From positions 1,302,001-1,366,000 of the forward strand of contig JAHREC010000018.1 of assembly GCA_020081605.1 (NCBI GenBank): a stretch of DNA of 64,000 bases, given 5' to 3'. How positions within the stretch are numbered: position 1 is the first letter of the stretch; every line of letters starts with the position of its first letter. Under the pieces are notes generated by a model, which saw only the letters and a program-made list of their open reading frames with translations, was not told where the DNA came from and did not search any database. Made by a program: the position numbers and the translations under genes. Below are positions 11,003 to 24,850 of the stretch, piece after piece. The stretch comes from Albifimbria verrucaria (taxonomy: Eukaryota > Ascomycota > Sordariomycetes > Hypocreales > Stachybotryaceae).

Positions 11003-14000
11003 GAAGGCCAGCCCAACCACCCTCAACAGCAGTACGAACATTAGTTGTCAGCCACTGTACAGCTATTTCGGTTTCTTTTCTTTTGTCTCTGTCTTAATTG
11101 TTTTGGTAATCGAGCATCAAAAAGCAAGGCGTTTCGGATTTTACAGTTGGGGGACGGGCCTGCCTCTAGAGAGGCTATACACCGGAGGCATTGATTTATC
11201 ACATACCACTGATGCGTCACATCCAACGGCGTTTTAGAGAAGATTGAACGAATATTGTTACGGACAGAGCATGACGGGCGCGCACGCCAGGGAGCAGGGA
11301 GTGGCGTGGGGACGGGATTAGGGATTTTACGATAGTCCGCGCATTCGCCCGTAGACGGGCCATGCAAGTTAAAGCGGAATTAATAACTAGAGCGGCAGAT
11401 AGCTTTGTCCTCGCGACAGAAGAGAATACAAACAACGGGCTAGCCCGCTTGCAAACATTACTTTTTTTTTCTTTTCCCTTTGGTGATCCAATTGCCTGTG
11501 CCTTGACTTTGCTTTGTTGTGAATGTTGTTTGTTGACGTGCATTGGTCACACCTGACTGACACGTAGTCGCCTTAATGCCGGTGGTTGGTTATGAGGTTG
11601 CGATGTGGAACCGGGAACAGAAACAGGCAACGCTACGATAGAGGACAACTATGCAGACACGTATGCCACGATGGCTCATCATGCGATGCCTGTCTTAACT
11701 CGAGTTGACTTGCGCAATTGCAGTGACTCGAGTGGCAATGACAAATAAGCATCCGTATCAACCTACGTACGCCCTGCTTGCGCCTCACTCAACAAACAGG
11801 ACGGGATTGGGTTGGCCTCCAAGTGCCCCGGTCCCGGTCGCCGGTGCCGGTCCCACTCCGCATGGATGACTAACCCGCTAGTCCCGCCCCCAAAAAGAAG
11901 AAGGGGCCCAATGCGTATCAATACGAGCTATAATGGGCTTCAGCTAGCTGCCGTTGGTGCCATTCGATCTCGTCTTTTTAGCAAGCGTGGGAAGGGAAAA
12001 AAGAGAAGGATGGGAACAAGCTGACGGGTACGGCACGGTATTGGACGGGCGGAATAGACGCTGTGCAGCACCACCCCTTCTACCCGATCGGACCGTCTTT
12101 TCCTTCGGTCTCAAGCCCCGTACGTGTTTGGGCTGAGAGCCAAGGCTGGGCATCTTTGGTCGCTTGCGGCGCCGTCCGATCTTGCTTTTTGATCCCCTGC
12201 GCTTCTCGAGTTGAGACGCTTTTAGCGACCGGGATGTGGTGGAATACAGTAGGCAGACGTAGCCTGGGCTGGTGGGTGGGCTGGAACGGGCCCAGGCAGA
12301 TGGTGCTCGTCAGGTGATATCGACAGGGGCCGCATTCGCCAAAGTATAGCGGTGGCTTGATCAATCCATCCGAGGTTACGGTACTAGCACGAGGTCTGAT
12401 GGGCTATTCGATTCTCTTTCCCCGTCCTCTGGGTCATTGTTATCAATAGACTTCCACGTGAGCGACTCGGGACCCCACAGTCTAACTCCTTCTAAGGCAG
12501 CATCTGTGGCCATTTCTTCCCTCTTCGCACTCTTTGCCCAGTCCGGTTTTTCCCAGCGCTGGGCGGCGCTACCGAGAAGCCTCGGGAGGCATATCGGCTG
12601 GGCAGAACGGCCGTCTGACTCGGTCCACGGTTCGTCCCAACTGTAGGGAACCGTCTAACACCAAGGCTGGGGAGGGAGGGGAGGGGTTTGACAAATTCGT
12701 CAGTACGCCGTCCCTGCCCGTCAACCATTGACCAAGGCGTGCGCCATTGGCCCTACCCTGCTCTGGTTTCCCTTGTTGTCGTTTCTTCTTCCCGCAAAGC
12801 TACGGGCGCTGTCCGGGGTTTACAGGCGATCGGGTCGACGCGACGCCAGAATCTGCAGGAAATCAGAGATGTTTGTGGGGGCCGCCTTTTCAGCTGGCCC
12901 AAACCAGCGGTCCTCGTTGCTTTTTCTGGGTACTAAGTATTGTGCTTGGACTCGGGATGCTGATCCTTCCCCTACGGGCGTGAGGAAAGAGGACTTATAG
13001 GACGGAAGAAGTAAAAAAGTAAAAGGAAGCTCAGCACAGTTAGATTGGGCCAATGGATTTTTTTGTTTCCTCTTTGAATATGCAGGCCATCGAAGCCATG
13101 GTACAGTATGCTACGTCCTTGCGGCGACGGAGGTTCGGGACATGTCGCGACCAACAAGCAACGTTTGTGATTCGCATGACGCCTCCCATCTGCAGGTTCT
13201 TCCTCCCCGTTACCTTGGCTGGGCCGCCTTCAAACTTCTGAAACCGCAAGAAACGGTTATCAATGGTTGCGCCGCTGCATCATCGATCCTAGTGAGTGAG
13301 CAGAGTCGAGCCAGATCCTTGTCAGCGATGCAAGCTGCGCGTCTGGGGAAGTGGGGCCCAAAAACAGGCGTGGCCGAATTTGGCAATTCCACGTACAGGT
13401 ACTCTGTGCTGCAACCCCTTTGATTCCCGGGAGGCACAGCTTACTTACAGTACACTTCTGCTGCTCTGCCAAACTGACCTCTTTCGCTCGAGCCTTTCTG
13501 TAATTCAGAAACAGAAAAAATCCTATCTGCAGGAGCCGCATGCGCGCGGCGTGCATGCTGCGTTCTGGATCCGGCAATCCTGTGCGTCCTGTTTTCCATC
13601 GTCGATCCTGTTTTTTGCTCCCGTGTAAGCTGACGCCCACCTCACCGTACCCTGCCGTCGCCAGGGGAGGGAGAGAAGAAGAAGAAGGGGCGGCAATTCT
13701 CACGGCCCCAGCTCATCGATCTGATGCGGAGCCAGCAGTAGCAGCTGCTGTAAGAGGGCGAAGCATAAGGACTTTGGCCATCGTTGGGTATTCCACAACG
13801 GCGCAAACAACCCTTGGCGACAGGGCGGAACGGAGGGCTTCCAGGCCGGCGCACTCCGCTCTTCGTTGCTGTGCGTTGCTGTGCGTGGCTGTGAAGACCA
13901 ACGCTTGGTGGTGATTGGCCAAGGCGTTCCCGTCCAGCGATGAGGAATCTTACCAATGACGGGGCCTCTCAACGCCTTAGCATATGCCTCGACGAGCGCC

Positions 14001-14333
14001 TTGTGGGAATTGACCATGATTCTTACTCCTGGCTTGGGCCATGTTAGTCGTCACTTATCAGTAACCATGTGAAGCAACGTTTTCGTTTTCCTACGCCGCA
14101 CTTTCGGCTGACTGTGCACAAGGGATTTCTCCACAGTCGCAATAAATAGCACATTTGTAAAGTAGAAATATAGAATCTGTAAGACCTAGGCGTAATAGCC
14201 GACTATACACTAAACTAACAAAATCCTCGGGAGATCAGCATTTCCCAAATTGGAAACCCTCACAAGGCAAACCCGTAGCAAAGAACCAGAAATCATTCGC
14301 AGTTACTAAGGTAGGGTATCTCCATCAAAATCA
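11003..14333. other. 3.3-kb spacer between cyclin and copper ATPase
   Basis: No gene is supported. The first few hundred bases should hold the cyclin 3' UTR, and the last 300 bases, which are AT-richer, the ATPase 3' UTR, since the two genes are convergent. The remaining ORFs are overlapping, low-quality open frames on both strands. Confidence 0.45.
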
Positions 14334-17300
14334 TTACTCTGTTTCATCAACATGGCTACGCCGGAACCCCACCAGCGGCAGCTTCGTTCTCAGCCCGAGG
14401 CTGCTCAGCACGACGCTGATGCTCGACAGTGCCATGGCCAAGCTCGCCCACACTGGATCCAGCGTGACATGAGAGCCTCCTCCAGTCCGTACCGCGTAAA
14501 GACACCCTGCTGCCACGGGTACTGCCAACAGATTGTACACGACGGCCCACCCAAAGTTGAGCCTGATACGGCGGAGCACCGCCTGGCTTAGTTCCACCAG
14601 GACCAGTACTGCGCCGAGGCGTGAAGTCGCCAGCACAAAATCAGCGCTTGATATTGCTACATCACTCCCGGATCCGATGGCGATGCCCACGTCCGCCGTC
14701 GTCAGCGCGGGCGAGTCATTGATTCCGTCACCCACCATGGCCACCATCGCTCGTCGCGAGTTGTACTCGTGATTGCCGCTTCGGGCGTGCAGCGTGCTCT
14801 GCAGGTACTTGACCTTGGCCGCTTTCTCTGATGGTAGCACTTCAGCGAGGACGTTGGTGCTAGGGATGCCGACCCGCTGGGCGACAGCCTGCGCCGTGGT
14901 AGCGTTGTCCCCAGACAGCATCCACACTTGCGTGCCACGAGATTGCAGAGCTGCAACGACAGAAGCTGCTTCAGGACGGATGGGGTCGGATATTGCGAGC
15001 GCAGCGACAACGGTCCAAGCTTCAGCGTCATGGGGCTTGATTGCCACTATAGCCACCGATTTGGCCTCGCCCATCCAGGCTTTGAGGGAAGTTGACATCT
15101 GAGGCGAAAGAGTGGCTGAGACATCTCGCGTAAGTAGTTCGTTGCCAACGACGATATCAACCGACCAAGTCGTGCAAGTGGCTTTCATTCCCTTGCCAGG
15201 AATTTCATCGATATGGCTAAGTTCCACTGCCCCCGAACTGGACTTGCAAAAGTCTACGATGGCCTTTGCTATGGGGTGTGTGCTATTCTCCTCCACCGCC
15301 TTCACAGCAGCGAGAAGCGCATTTTCGTCAAATCGCTTAGGTGCATTATCGAGCAAGACGAGTGAGTCGGTGACTTGTGGCGCACCGCCAACAGTGAGCG
15401 TTCCGGTTTTGTCAAATACAACACAATCAATCTTGCTAGCCTTCTCGAACGCTTCACCTCCTCCTTTGACGAGAACACCGTGCTTAGCGGCGAGTCCTCC
15501 TCCCACAAAGATGGCAGTCGGCGCCGCCAGAGCAAGACCACACGGGCAAGCGACGACGAAGACGGCGATCGCAAATTGAAACGCAAAAGCAATCGCCCCG
15601 GAGGAGGACTCAAAGTCCTGACCGGGTACTTTGTTGGCGAGACTGATGGCCATCCAGACGGCCCAGGTAATGACAGCAATCAAGGTGATGATGGGAACGA
15701 AGTAGGTGGTCATGACATCAGCAATCTGCTCGACAGGTGCTCGTTTTGTTTGACCTTCACGTACGACCTCCACAATCTGATCCAGCATTGATTTTCCTGG
15801 AGCTCCTGTAACACGTACGGTGACTGCTGCTGCCTTGTTGATTGTGCCCGAAAACACTTGATCACCTTCTGTCTTTTGAACGAGGCGAGATTCTCCCGTG
15901 AGACTGGATTCGTCGAAGCTGCTCTTGCCCTCAATGACGACGCCGTCAGCTGGCGGTGATGCGCCACTGGGCACCTTAATCACATCGCCAAACTCGAGAA
16001 CATCCACACTGACTGTTGTAACCTTCTGCCCTTGAGCGGCATCCTTCTCTACAAGTAGAGCCGTGGTCGGGCGAAGTTTGGCCAATGCCTCTACAGCATC
16101 GCCCGTCTTTGACTTGGTGTAGCCCTCAATCAACCTCCCAGCCAGAAGAAAGAGTGTGAGAAAGACGACTGAATCGAAGTAGAACTGACCGTTCGATGCA
16201 AGCTCTTCTTTGCTGGCTGCGACAACAATCATTTGCACCACAGAGGAGATGTATGCGATGCTAGTGCCCAAAGACATAAGCATGTTCATGCTGCCAAACC
16301 GGTAAAATCTGGCCAACACCGGCATCCGACTGCCTGGTCGCCACATAGCCCGCAGCTCCTTGAATGCACGAACATGGAACACATCAGCAGCAAAGAAGTA
16401 GACCGGGGTGGCAAGTACACAAAGGATAACGTCGAGTCGGCTCAGTCCGTTCGTCCAAGGCTTCATCAAATAGTGTTTTGTCATGTTCGAGTCGGGGACC
16501 AAACTCATGTAGGCGATCCCGAAAACGAATGTCGGTATGGCGATAATGATTGTCATGATTTCTCTCCACAGCAGCTCCTGCTGGTGCTTGGCCCTGATAG
16601 CCCTTGATCGCTCTTCTAAAGTGGGTGGATGGTATATAGAAGCCTTTAGAGATGGATCAGCAGCCTCTATGGCGCGGAGTATCTGGCGTATAGTAAAACC
16701 TGGTGCGGCAGGTAGGTAGCGGACCTTGACAACCGGTTCTTCTACGGAAGGTTCCCGGAGGATTTCCAGCGAAGTCGGGCCAAAGCTTCGTAGCGTTTCG
16801 CAAATCCTGGCGGGACATCGAGGACAGAAGATGCCTTCAATGGCAATCTCAACTTCGCGCTCATCAGAAGACTCCCGCTCCTTTTGCAGGTTGATATTTT
16901 CATTCAGTGCAACTTCGTAGCCTATGTCTTCGATTGCATCCACAATGTCTTGTGTACGCTCGGGATCTGTGTAGTCGACTGTTGCTGAATTTCCTACGAG
17001 GTTGACGACAACCTTGGAAACCCAGGGTGCTTCTCTACCTCGCTGGTGATGGTGTTTGCGCAAACGGCGCAGGTCATGCCGCCAACGGAAAGAACGGCTC
17101 TCCACAAGGGCTTGGGAGACCCATTGTCTACCACAGTGCCAGCAAATGAAGGATCGGTGTCAGAATCGGTAGCAACAACTGTGTGCGATATCTTGGCGGT
17201 GGGCGAAGCCTTGGTCTCGTCTGAAGCAGAAGCGTGAGCCTGTGTGGTCGAGGATTGACACGCTTCACAATTGTCCAGATGCACAGCAGTCGACATCTGC

Positions 17301-17680
17301 TGCGCCGCGGGCGACTTCTTGGACCTCCAGCGGCGGAACCAATTATCTAGAGAGCCATCATCAGGGCCCAGGCTGCCGGTGCTACGACCTGCCTCCATCA
17401 GGCGAGTGCGGTCAACGTCATTTGGACTGCTGGCGGTGGTGTGTATGCCGCAAATCTCGAAACCGGCGTCCTCAAGGGTGTCCTTAATACTGCGTAGGAG
17501 GTCGGCATCGGCGTTGGCACGATATTCGACAGTCACGACAGAAGTGACGAGGTTGGGTGAAACCCATAAGATCTGATCGGGGTATGCATCGTGCAAGAGA
17601 GAGTTGATCAGGGCCACGCAGGACGGGCAGTGGAGATTGCCTAGCAAATAGGAGGTTGTGACGACGCCTGGCGGAGCCAT
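14334..17680 (-). CDS. Copper-transporting P1B-type ATPase (Ccc2/CrpA-like)
   Basis: The enzyme pumps Cu(I) across a membrane using ATP. Translation starts at 17680 (MAPPGVVTTSY) and ends at 14334, giving about 1115 aa once one base is restored. Three cytosolic metal-binding HMA domains carry CPSC (residues 18-21), CAVC (204-207) and CPRC (286-289). The membrane part has the ion-path motif CPC at about 712-714. The catalytic part has TGES, DKTGTLT with the phosphorylated Asp at about 757, the THP of the nucleotide site, and GDGIND at about 984-989. No intron is seen in the 3.3 kb. The only break is at 17025-17027, where GGG should be GGGG; it separates VEKHP from WVSKVVV. The family includes Golgi pumps (Ccc2) and plasma-membrane copper-resistance pumps (CrpA); which one this is cannot be told from sequence. 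It diverges from MET10 over a 1.5-kb spacer. Confidence 0.95.
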
Positions 17681-19220
17681 TGTGCGTGCTTCACAAAGTT
17701 GGAGGCAGAAAAGGAGTCGATGAAACTGGCATGAAGGTGTGTTGGGAAGGGAATTCGCGACGTAATTTTGCAAGTTGGAATGAGACGCAGGCACGTCAGA
17801 TGACCTGGTACTTAAGACAGGAAGGAAGGCGATGGCGATGATGCACTTGAAGGAAAACCATCAGATAAGATGATGGAAGGGGCAATGATATATATTTACT
17901 ATCCTGTCCTGTAATTGAAGGGCACATCATGAGTCCACGACTTTTTAGTTGTCACACTAAAATCGGCACAAATGGCGCACAGGTAGCTGGATAGTGCGCT
18001 TGCACCGAATGAAACCTGCCACCTGACACTGGCATCCTTACGTCTGTGGACTGGGATGACGAATTATTCTCGCCAGGAGAGGACGAGATTGGTCTGATCA
18101 TGTAATTGAAGAACTTTGTTGGACATTTCGGTAGTTGCTAGGGATTAATTGCTGGGGCAAGGGTGATGAGCACGGTAGGGACCAGTAGGCAGGGTGAAGC
18201 CAGGTGGCTGGAGTGGTTGCAAGGTACGGAGAGCACTTTTTGCGTGGACTAATGACTGAGCATGTTTCTAGATGAATCGAGTGGACTCGGGTGGAATCGT
18301 CGTTCTGGGTTGGTACAGTAAAACGGGTTGCGAGGTTTGTGCCGTGCCCAAAGGGGAAGTGAATGGTGAGGCAAGGATGGTGAAGATGGTGATGCGATGG
18401 CGCCGTCGATGAGTCAGCAGACAAGAATTACAATGACTACGAGTGTTGCCACTTCACCAACCACACCACCAGCCACATACGGAATGAGCCACCAGTTGAG
18501 GGAATGAACGAGTCAAGCCACGGACAGAGCGAGGGAAGGAGGGAAAGACGGGGCGATAAGATAAGAAAGGCAAAATGGGAAAGAACAAAAAAGAAGAAAA
18601 GAAAGACAGACAAGACAGAAAGAACGAATGAGTAATCGGACTGGCTCACCCCGATGCGGAAGTCGGGAGGCGATGGCGACACCGACCCGACAGGCCGAAT
18701 CTGGACCCACGGCAGTCGGATTGCGAATTGCAGAGGCGCTACCAATGGCCGCCCTTGGGCTACCCTTTGGCTACCCGCTGGCTGCCCTCTGGCTACCGAT
18801 GGTTCGGGGGCAGGTTGGCAAGTTCGACGGTTTTGCTTCTGATCCCTGACATGAGCGGCTGCGCTAAGCCCCATCGGGATCTAGCTCAATTGCGTGATTC
18901 TCTGAAAGCATCAACAATTTTTGCCTATGCCTGTGCCAGTTGCCTGTGCCTGCGCCTATCCCCATGGCAAACCCTCAGATATTTCGCGCGGGACGGCTCC
19001 GGGGAAAAGATGGATGCCATTAGCTTGATTCGCCTTCTCCGGTTCGCGGGCCCTCGGTTCCTCCCTCCATGACCATATATCTTGTTCCCGGCCACTCCTC
19101 CCCTCCTAAGGGTTTCCTGTCAAACCTCTCGTCGTTCAACCTCGACGCCGAAGCTTACACGTAGGCAGGATCCTGCATCTGGTCTTACTTGTGTATTTCG
19201 AACCCCACCAAGTCGTCGAG
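17681..19220. other. Divergent promoter region of copper ATPase and MET10
   Basis: This 1.5 kb lies between two divergent starts and must carry both promoters. The ORFs here are short and unconvincing. GGCTACC-type repeats lie at about 18757-18801. ATGGATGCCAT near 19011 resembles the Cys3/MetR site ATGRYRYCAT but has one extra base, so it is not called. No clear copper-responsive element was found. Confidence 0.5.
18757..18801. repeat. GGCTACC-type minisatellite
   Basis: Four imperfect copies of GGCTACC plus a short spacer (one copy GGCTGCC) lie upstream of MET10. They are non-coding as far as can be seen. Confidence 0.6.
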
Positions 19221-22200
19221 ATGCCCTCCCAGACCCAGGAGTCGACCGGCTCCTTCACCAAGCGGGCCTCCACCTTGCCCTTTGGCCAGCCCGTTCCTCT
19301 CGCCTCGATATCTGGCCCAACCTATGTCACCGCCCAGCTCCTCGTCCAGCAGATTGCCTACAAGCTCTCTGACAAGGTCTACTCTTACTCCCCAGAGACT
19401 TTTGACCTCGACGTCGCTGCCCGAGACTGGGCCGCCAACGGCGACAAGAACATCCACGGCTATGCCACCTCAGTCCTGCCATTGCAGGCCAGGACCGGCG
19501 CTGGTGCTCTTGCGCTCGGTTACGTCTTCTCCCCGGACTTTGATGTCACCAAGCGACACATCCCCAGACCCTGATCGCCTCGTCCGGAAACCTGCAGCAA
19601 CTGCGAAGCACCCTGGACCAGCTTTCGCTCCTGTACGGCGTTTCCAGCCCTTTCGTCGCCCACGTTGCCTCCACCGATTATTCGGACAACGATGGCCTCG
19701 TCTCTAACTTCGACACCGCCATGCGACTGGCTGAGGACCTTGGCTTGGGTCTGATTGCCAGCTCCTCGACTTATGAGGCCCAGCACATGTCCATCTTCGC
19801 CACTCTGCTGGCCTCCATCATCCCCACTATCCACACCTACGACGGTGTGCGCGTTGCTCGTGAAACCCTCAGAATCGTTGATGCCCTCAGCGAGACCGGC
19901 ATTGCCGAGCTCTACAACAAGCTGACATCGGAAGTTGCCCAGCTCAACAAGAGACTCGACAATGCTGGCAAGGCCCTGGAGTTGCTCAAGCTCTTCAACG
20001 ACGAGCTTGGCACCATCTATCAGCCCTTTGAGTACCACGGCCATGATACCCTGACGTCGTCCTTGTTACCTTCGGAAGCGTCGAGTCCCAGGTCGCCAAC
20101 CAGGTCATCACTCGACTTGCTGCAGACGGCGCCAAGGTTGGCGTCATCAATGTCCGCATCTACCGCCCCTTCATCGAGGAGGCTTTCCTCAAGGCCATCC
20201 CGGCCTCCACTCGCACCATCGCTGTCTTTGGACAGGTCAAGGACGATGTTGCTGTTTCCGACGAGGCCACGCAGTCCGCCCTCTACGGTGACGTCCTGAC
20301 CGCTGTTGCCTTCTCCGGTGCTTTCGAGCAGGAGCCTGAGGTTCTGGACATCAAGTACACCCCTGCCCAGACGCTTACTCCTCAGGGCCTCACCAACACC
20401 CTGCACAAGATATTTGGCAACGACGGAGTGGCCAAGGAGCTTCCTTCTCTCATCAGCGCCAAGCAGTACACCTTCTGGGACCTCGATTCTTCCGCCGCCA
20501 TCAACTCTCCAAGTGTTCTCGGCAGCGCTCTGGCCAAGGACTCTTCCATCAACGTCCATGTCCACGAGACTTATGATAACCTTGTCCAGGGAGGTGTCAT
20601 CCGAACCGACCTCCGTGCTTCCAAGAAGGCCCTGCAGGCTCCTTACGATGTTGCCGAGGCCGACGTCGTCGTCGTTGGCGATGACAAGCTTTTGAAGGAG
20701 GTTGATGTCGTCAAGAGCATCGCTCAGGGTGGCAAGGTCATTCTAAAGCTTGCCAACTTCAAGGAGGATGAGGTGGAGAAGCGTCTTCCTGCGGCCTTCC
20801 GCAAGGCTATCCAGGAGAAGGGTGTCGAACTCTTTGTTCTCGACGTCACATACTCGCCTGCTTTCGAAAAGGATCCTTCGTCTACTAAGCTGCTCGTCGA
20901 GTTTTCCTTCCTCAAGGTTTCTCAGCCGGATATCTCTTCCGCGGACCTGAGCAAGCTCATTTCCGTTCACGGTCATCTTCCGACGTTCGAGGAGTCCCTG
21001 GATGCAGTTAACCAGTGCCTGCGCAAGATCGAGGTTCCCGCCACCTGGGCGGAGGTTGACGCTGACTTCCAGGAGCTTGACCTTCCTGTTACCATTCAGT
21101 CCAACAGCTTCGTCCCGGCTGAGAAGACCGAAGAGGAGCAGGACTCCGAGCTGGGTGACTGGCAGACTGCGGCCAAGGGCTTCGCCTTCAAGGAAGCATA
21201 TGGCACACAGACTGCTCTGCGACCCGACCTGTCTGTCAAGACTTCCACCATCACTGTCAAGGAGAACCGTCGCTTGACGCCACTGACCTACGACCGAAAC
21301 ATCTTCCACATCGAGTTCGATCTGGGTGACTCTGGTCTTACCTACAAGATTGGCGAGGCTCTGGGCGTCCACGCCGAGAACGACATCGAGCTTGTGAACG
21401 AGTTCATCGAGTTCTACGGACTCAACCCCGCTGCTCTTGTTCAGGTCCCTCTCGCGAGAACAACGCAGTCACCGAGGTCCGCACCGTCTTCCAGGCCCTT
21501 GTGCAGAACATCGATATCTTGGGCAAGCCACCCAAGCGCTTCTACGAGGCTCTGGCTGATTTCGCGACCGACGAGGAGGAGAAGAAGAAGCTGCAGAACT
21601 TGGGTAGCCAAGCTGGAGCTGAAGAGTTCAAGCGTCGCTCCGAGGTCGATACCCTTAGCTACGTCGACATCCTGCAGGAGTTCAAGTCGGCACGCCCCAG
21701 CTTCAGCGACTTGGTCAAGATTGTCAGCCCATTGAAGCGAAGAGAGTACTCCATCGCTTCTGCCCAGGCTGTTACGCCCAACGCTGTCAGCCTCATGATC
21801 GTGGTTGTCGATTGGGTCGATTCCAAGGGTCGCACCCGTTACGGACATGCTTCCCGCTGGCTCAGCCTCCTGCAGCCCGGTGCCACCATCACTGCCTCGG
21901 TCAAGCCGTCTGTCATGAAGTTGCCTGTCAGAGACGATGCGCCTCTCATCATGGCCGGTCTGGGTACAGGTCTTGCCCCTTCCGTGCATTCTGCCAGTAC
22001 CGTGCCATGCAGAAGGCACAGGGCATTGAGATCGGGCCTATTCTTCTCTACCTTGGCTCGCGCCACCAGCGGGAAGAGTATCTGTACGGTGAGGAATGGG
22101 AGGCATATCTCGCGGCCGGCGTCATCACCCTTGTCGGCGCCGCTTTCTCGCGTGATCAGCCGCAGAAGATCTACATTCAGGACAGAATGCGCCAGACAAT

Positions 22201-22399
22201 GGACGATATTGTCAAGGCATACATCAAGCAAGAGGGTACTTTCTATCTTTGCGGTCCTACATGGCCTGTGCCCGACGTCTCCGCAGTCATGATGGAGGCC
22301 ATTGCTACTGATGCCAAGGACAAGGGCAAGAAGGTTGATCCCAAGAAGGAGCTTGAGAAGCTTAAGGAGGAGGGTCGCTATGTGCTGGAGGTTTACTAG
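19221..22399 (+). CDS. MET10: Sulfite reductase (NADPH) flavoprotein subunit
   Basis: This is the alpha subunit of assimilatory sulfite reductase. It carries electrons from NADPH through FAD to the hemoprotein subunit, which makes sulfide for cysteine and methionine. The ATG at 19221 starts MPSQTQESTGSF. The N-terminal half is the pyruvate-ferredoxin-oxidoreductase-like part typical of fungal Met10. The C-terminal half has the FAD motif RREYS (about residue 841), the NADPH loop GTGLAPFRAF (about 914) and YLCGPTW (about 1010), and ends VLEVY. Four frame breaks each fit one lost C: 19562-19565, 20049-20051, 21447-21449 and 21976-21979. Restored, the protein is about 1060 aa, the family's usual length, with no intron. 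The flavodoxin domain of bacterial CysJ is absent, as is normal in fungi. Confidence 0.95.
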
Positions 22400-24850
22400 A
22401 CTATCGGGGCATTATGTCTTTGGCCGTTTGATGTGATAACTGCAGTCCTGAGGACATTATTTAGCGTTGCATTGCACATTATAGACAAATTGATATTAGT
22501 TGCACCGAGATTCATCACATATTTGATGTCCAGTCACATGAGCAGAAAATCTCTGGATCTACGTGATATGTCAGCCTTCTCTTATGCCATATAATAACAG
22601 GTAGGACAATAGACTCGAAAGTAATTGGGTCCACGTCTTGCAACCCTTTTTTTTTTTTTTCCATCCTTTGTAATAAATAATCAAGGCACGTCTGGTCGCT
22701 GCATATGAGACCTATTATGCAGCAGCAGACTGGGGCAAACACAGAGCTGAGACCATGTCTTGAGGCAAAAGATCGTGCTGCATATGCTAGGTCATTTTCC
22801 TGTCAATCCGATCCCAGACCCTTGCCCAAATTTTTCTTCTGGTCGGGGAACAAACTTGTTCGAGGCTTTTGTGATAGCAGAAAAGCAAAAATCGTCACAT
22901 GATGGAAGAGCCTAGATCACCGTCTCAGGCCAGCGAAGAAGCATGATATGCAGCGCACAGCCTGCATGCAGCTGAAGCCGCCGTGACACTTTTCCTGTTT
23001 ACTGTATGCCGCGGGTTTCTTTTTCTCTGGCTAGGCCGGTGCGTGTGACGCTCAGCCCGGGCCGGACCGTTCCCGGTTCTGATCAGCTTCATGCGCATCG
23101 TGTTATACAACATGCCCCAAAATCCCCGATTGGGGCGGAACGGCAGGAGGGAGGAAAGAGGGCTGTAGATCAGGCTAGGAAATTTTTTTCCTTTCTTTTT
23201 CTTTCCCCTTCTCTCCTTTGTCGTCTCTAGCCTGCCCAATGAGACATGCAACGGTTAGAGGGTCCTGTCTCGTATGCGTGTTGAATTGGGAGGGAGGGGC
23301 GGAGGTGCCATAGATAGGGATGGCAAACTTGAGCAGGAGGAGCGAAAGGGGAGGGAGGAGGGGAGTCTCAGGCGGGAGCCAAACAACATCGGACGAGAGG
23401 AGGAAGTGTTGGCTGGCATGTGAGAAGTGATCCAACCACGATCAGAGCCGCCTGTGTCCACATGATGCGGTTGCGTTGCGCGCGCACATCTTTGGAGTCG
23501 GTGTGAATTGCCAGCTCCACCCCGGGACGAGGGAAGGGCTCTGTGGGAATTTTTGTTTTGGCAAAACACCAGCCTCGACGTCTCCTGCATCATGATAGAC
23601 CCATGACGGGCAACGAGGGTTTTCGCATTTCCTCAGTTACGGGGCCTCGGTCAATCACCCGCGGGCCATGGCGGACCCGCCATGCTGCCTCAGAGCCCTG
23701 TCTCCTTTGACCATGGGGCGATTGTTTACCTGCCGGGAGAAGACTGGGTAATCGCTAAATCCCAGAGACAGGGAGACGGTAATGGAGGAATCTCTCAAAG
23801 ACCCATAGGCCAAGCATGGTAATACTGTACGTACGTGCGGGGGACCAGGGACACGAGGTGTGGTCCCCGGCTAGCCTGGTCCTTAGTATCGAGTCTTCGC
23901 TTTCATCATGACGCCGGAACGCCAATGTCAGTCGAAGCCAGGGTGCCAAAGCGAAAACTGGCATATCCGTTGCACCCGGGGCTCTGCTGCCAAGGGGCTG
24001 GACGCAGAAACGCAACCTCCGTCAAGTGCCGTCTTGATACCCGACAAGAGAGAGAACTGGGCTGATGACCCTTCTCCCTCTCCATGCTCGGAACCGCACA
24101 AGCGTGAGCATCAACCACCCAGTAGCATGACAAGTTCCGCCCTGTTGCACAACGGGCATCCCGTGGTGTGCCGGGCCCATTGGGCCAGGTTGCGCCAACA
24201 ACGTCTTTTGCCTGTCATGGACACGAACTAACACAGGCCAGCCTGCCGAGCGTCGAGCCAGGTTGGTTTGGGGATCTGCCCAGGGCCCTTCCCTCCCAAT
24301 AGCAACGGCGCTTCACGGATTCTGAAAAATGACGAGATCTCACTGGCGTGTTTCGTTTTAATTTAGTGGAAAATGCTCGATGTCTAGTACAAATCATTGA
24401 TCCGTCATACCTAAGCCCTCTCTATACCTACATGAGGCCCTGCCAGCATGTCGCTCCCGCTTATTTTCCCTCTGCCGATGCGTGGCGATCATCTTTCTAA
24501 TACGACGTGACAGTAATGGAAAGTGACATGATCTGTTGATAGCTGAAAAGAAATAAGAAATGAGGAAAATAAGAAAAGAAACGAAAAAGTCGTAGCGAAT
24601 AATAGTAAGAATAATGAAAGAAACGCATCGTCAAATGGAAACCCACGAATAATCTTCTTTTCGTCGCCTGCAGAAGAAACCCTCTGCCCCGAAACTCCTG
24701 GTCGTTTTTTCTTTCTGTTTGCACAGAACATCTTGTCTTGCTTTTGCTTGTCTCTTTGCTTTTCGTCGGTCGACTGGGGGAGGGGCCTTCCGATCGATCC
24801 TGTCGCTTCTGATCCCTCCCATAACCAGGGCTATTTTTGAGACTGCCCGG
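22400..24850. other. 2.4-kb spacer between convergent MET10 and flavin oxidase
   Basis: It contains the 3' UTRs of both flanking genes. A T14 run lies at about 22647-22660 and AT-richer stretches at 22430-22680 and 24490-24720, compatible with transcript ends. No coding sequence is supported in the GC-rich middle. Confidence 0.45.

Noticed and set aside
19005..19021. MetR/Cys3 binding site upstream of MET10
   Set aside because: ATGGATGCCAT has one base too many for ATGRYRYCAT.
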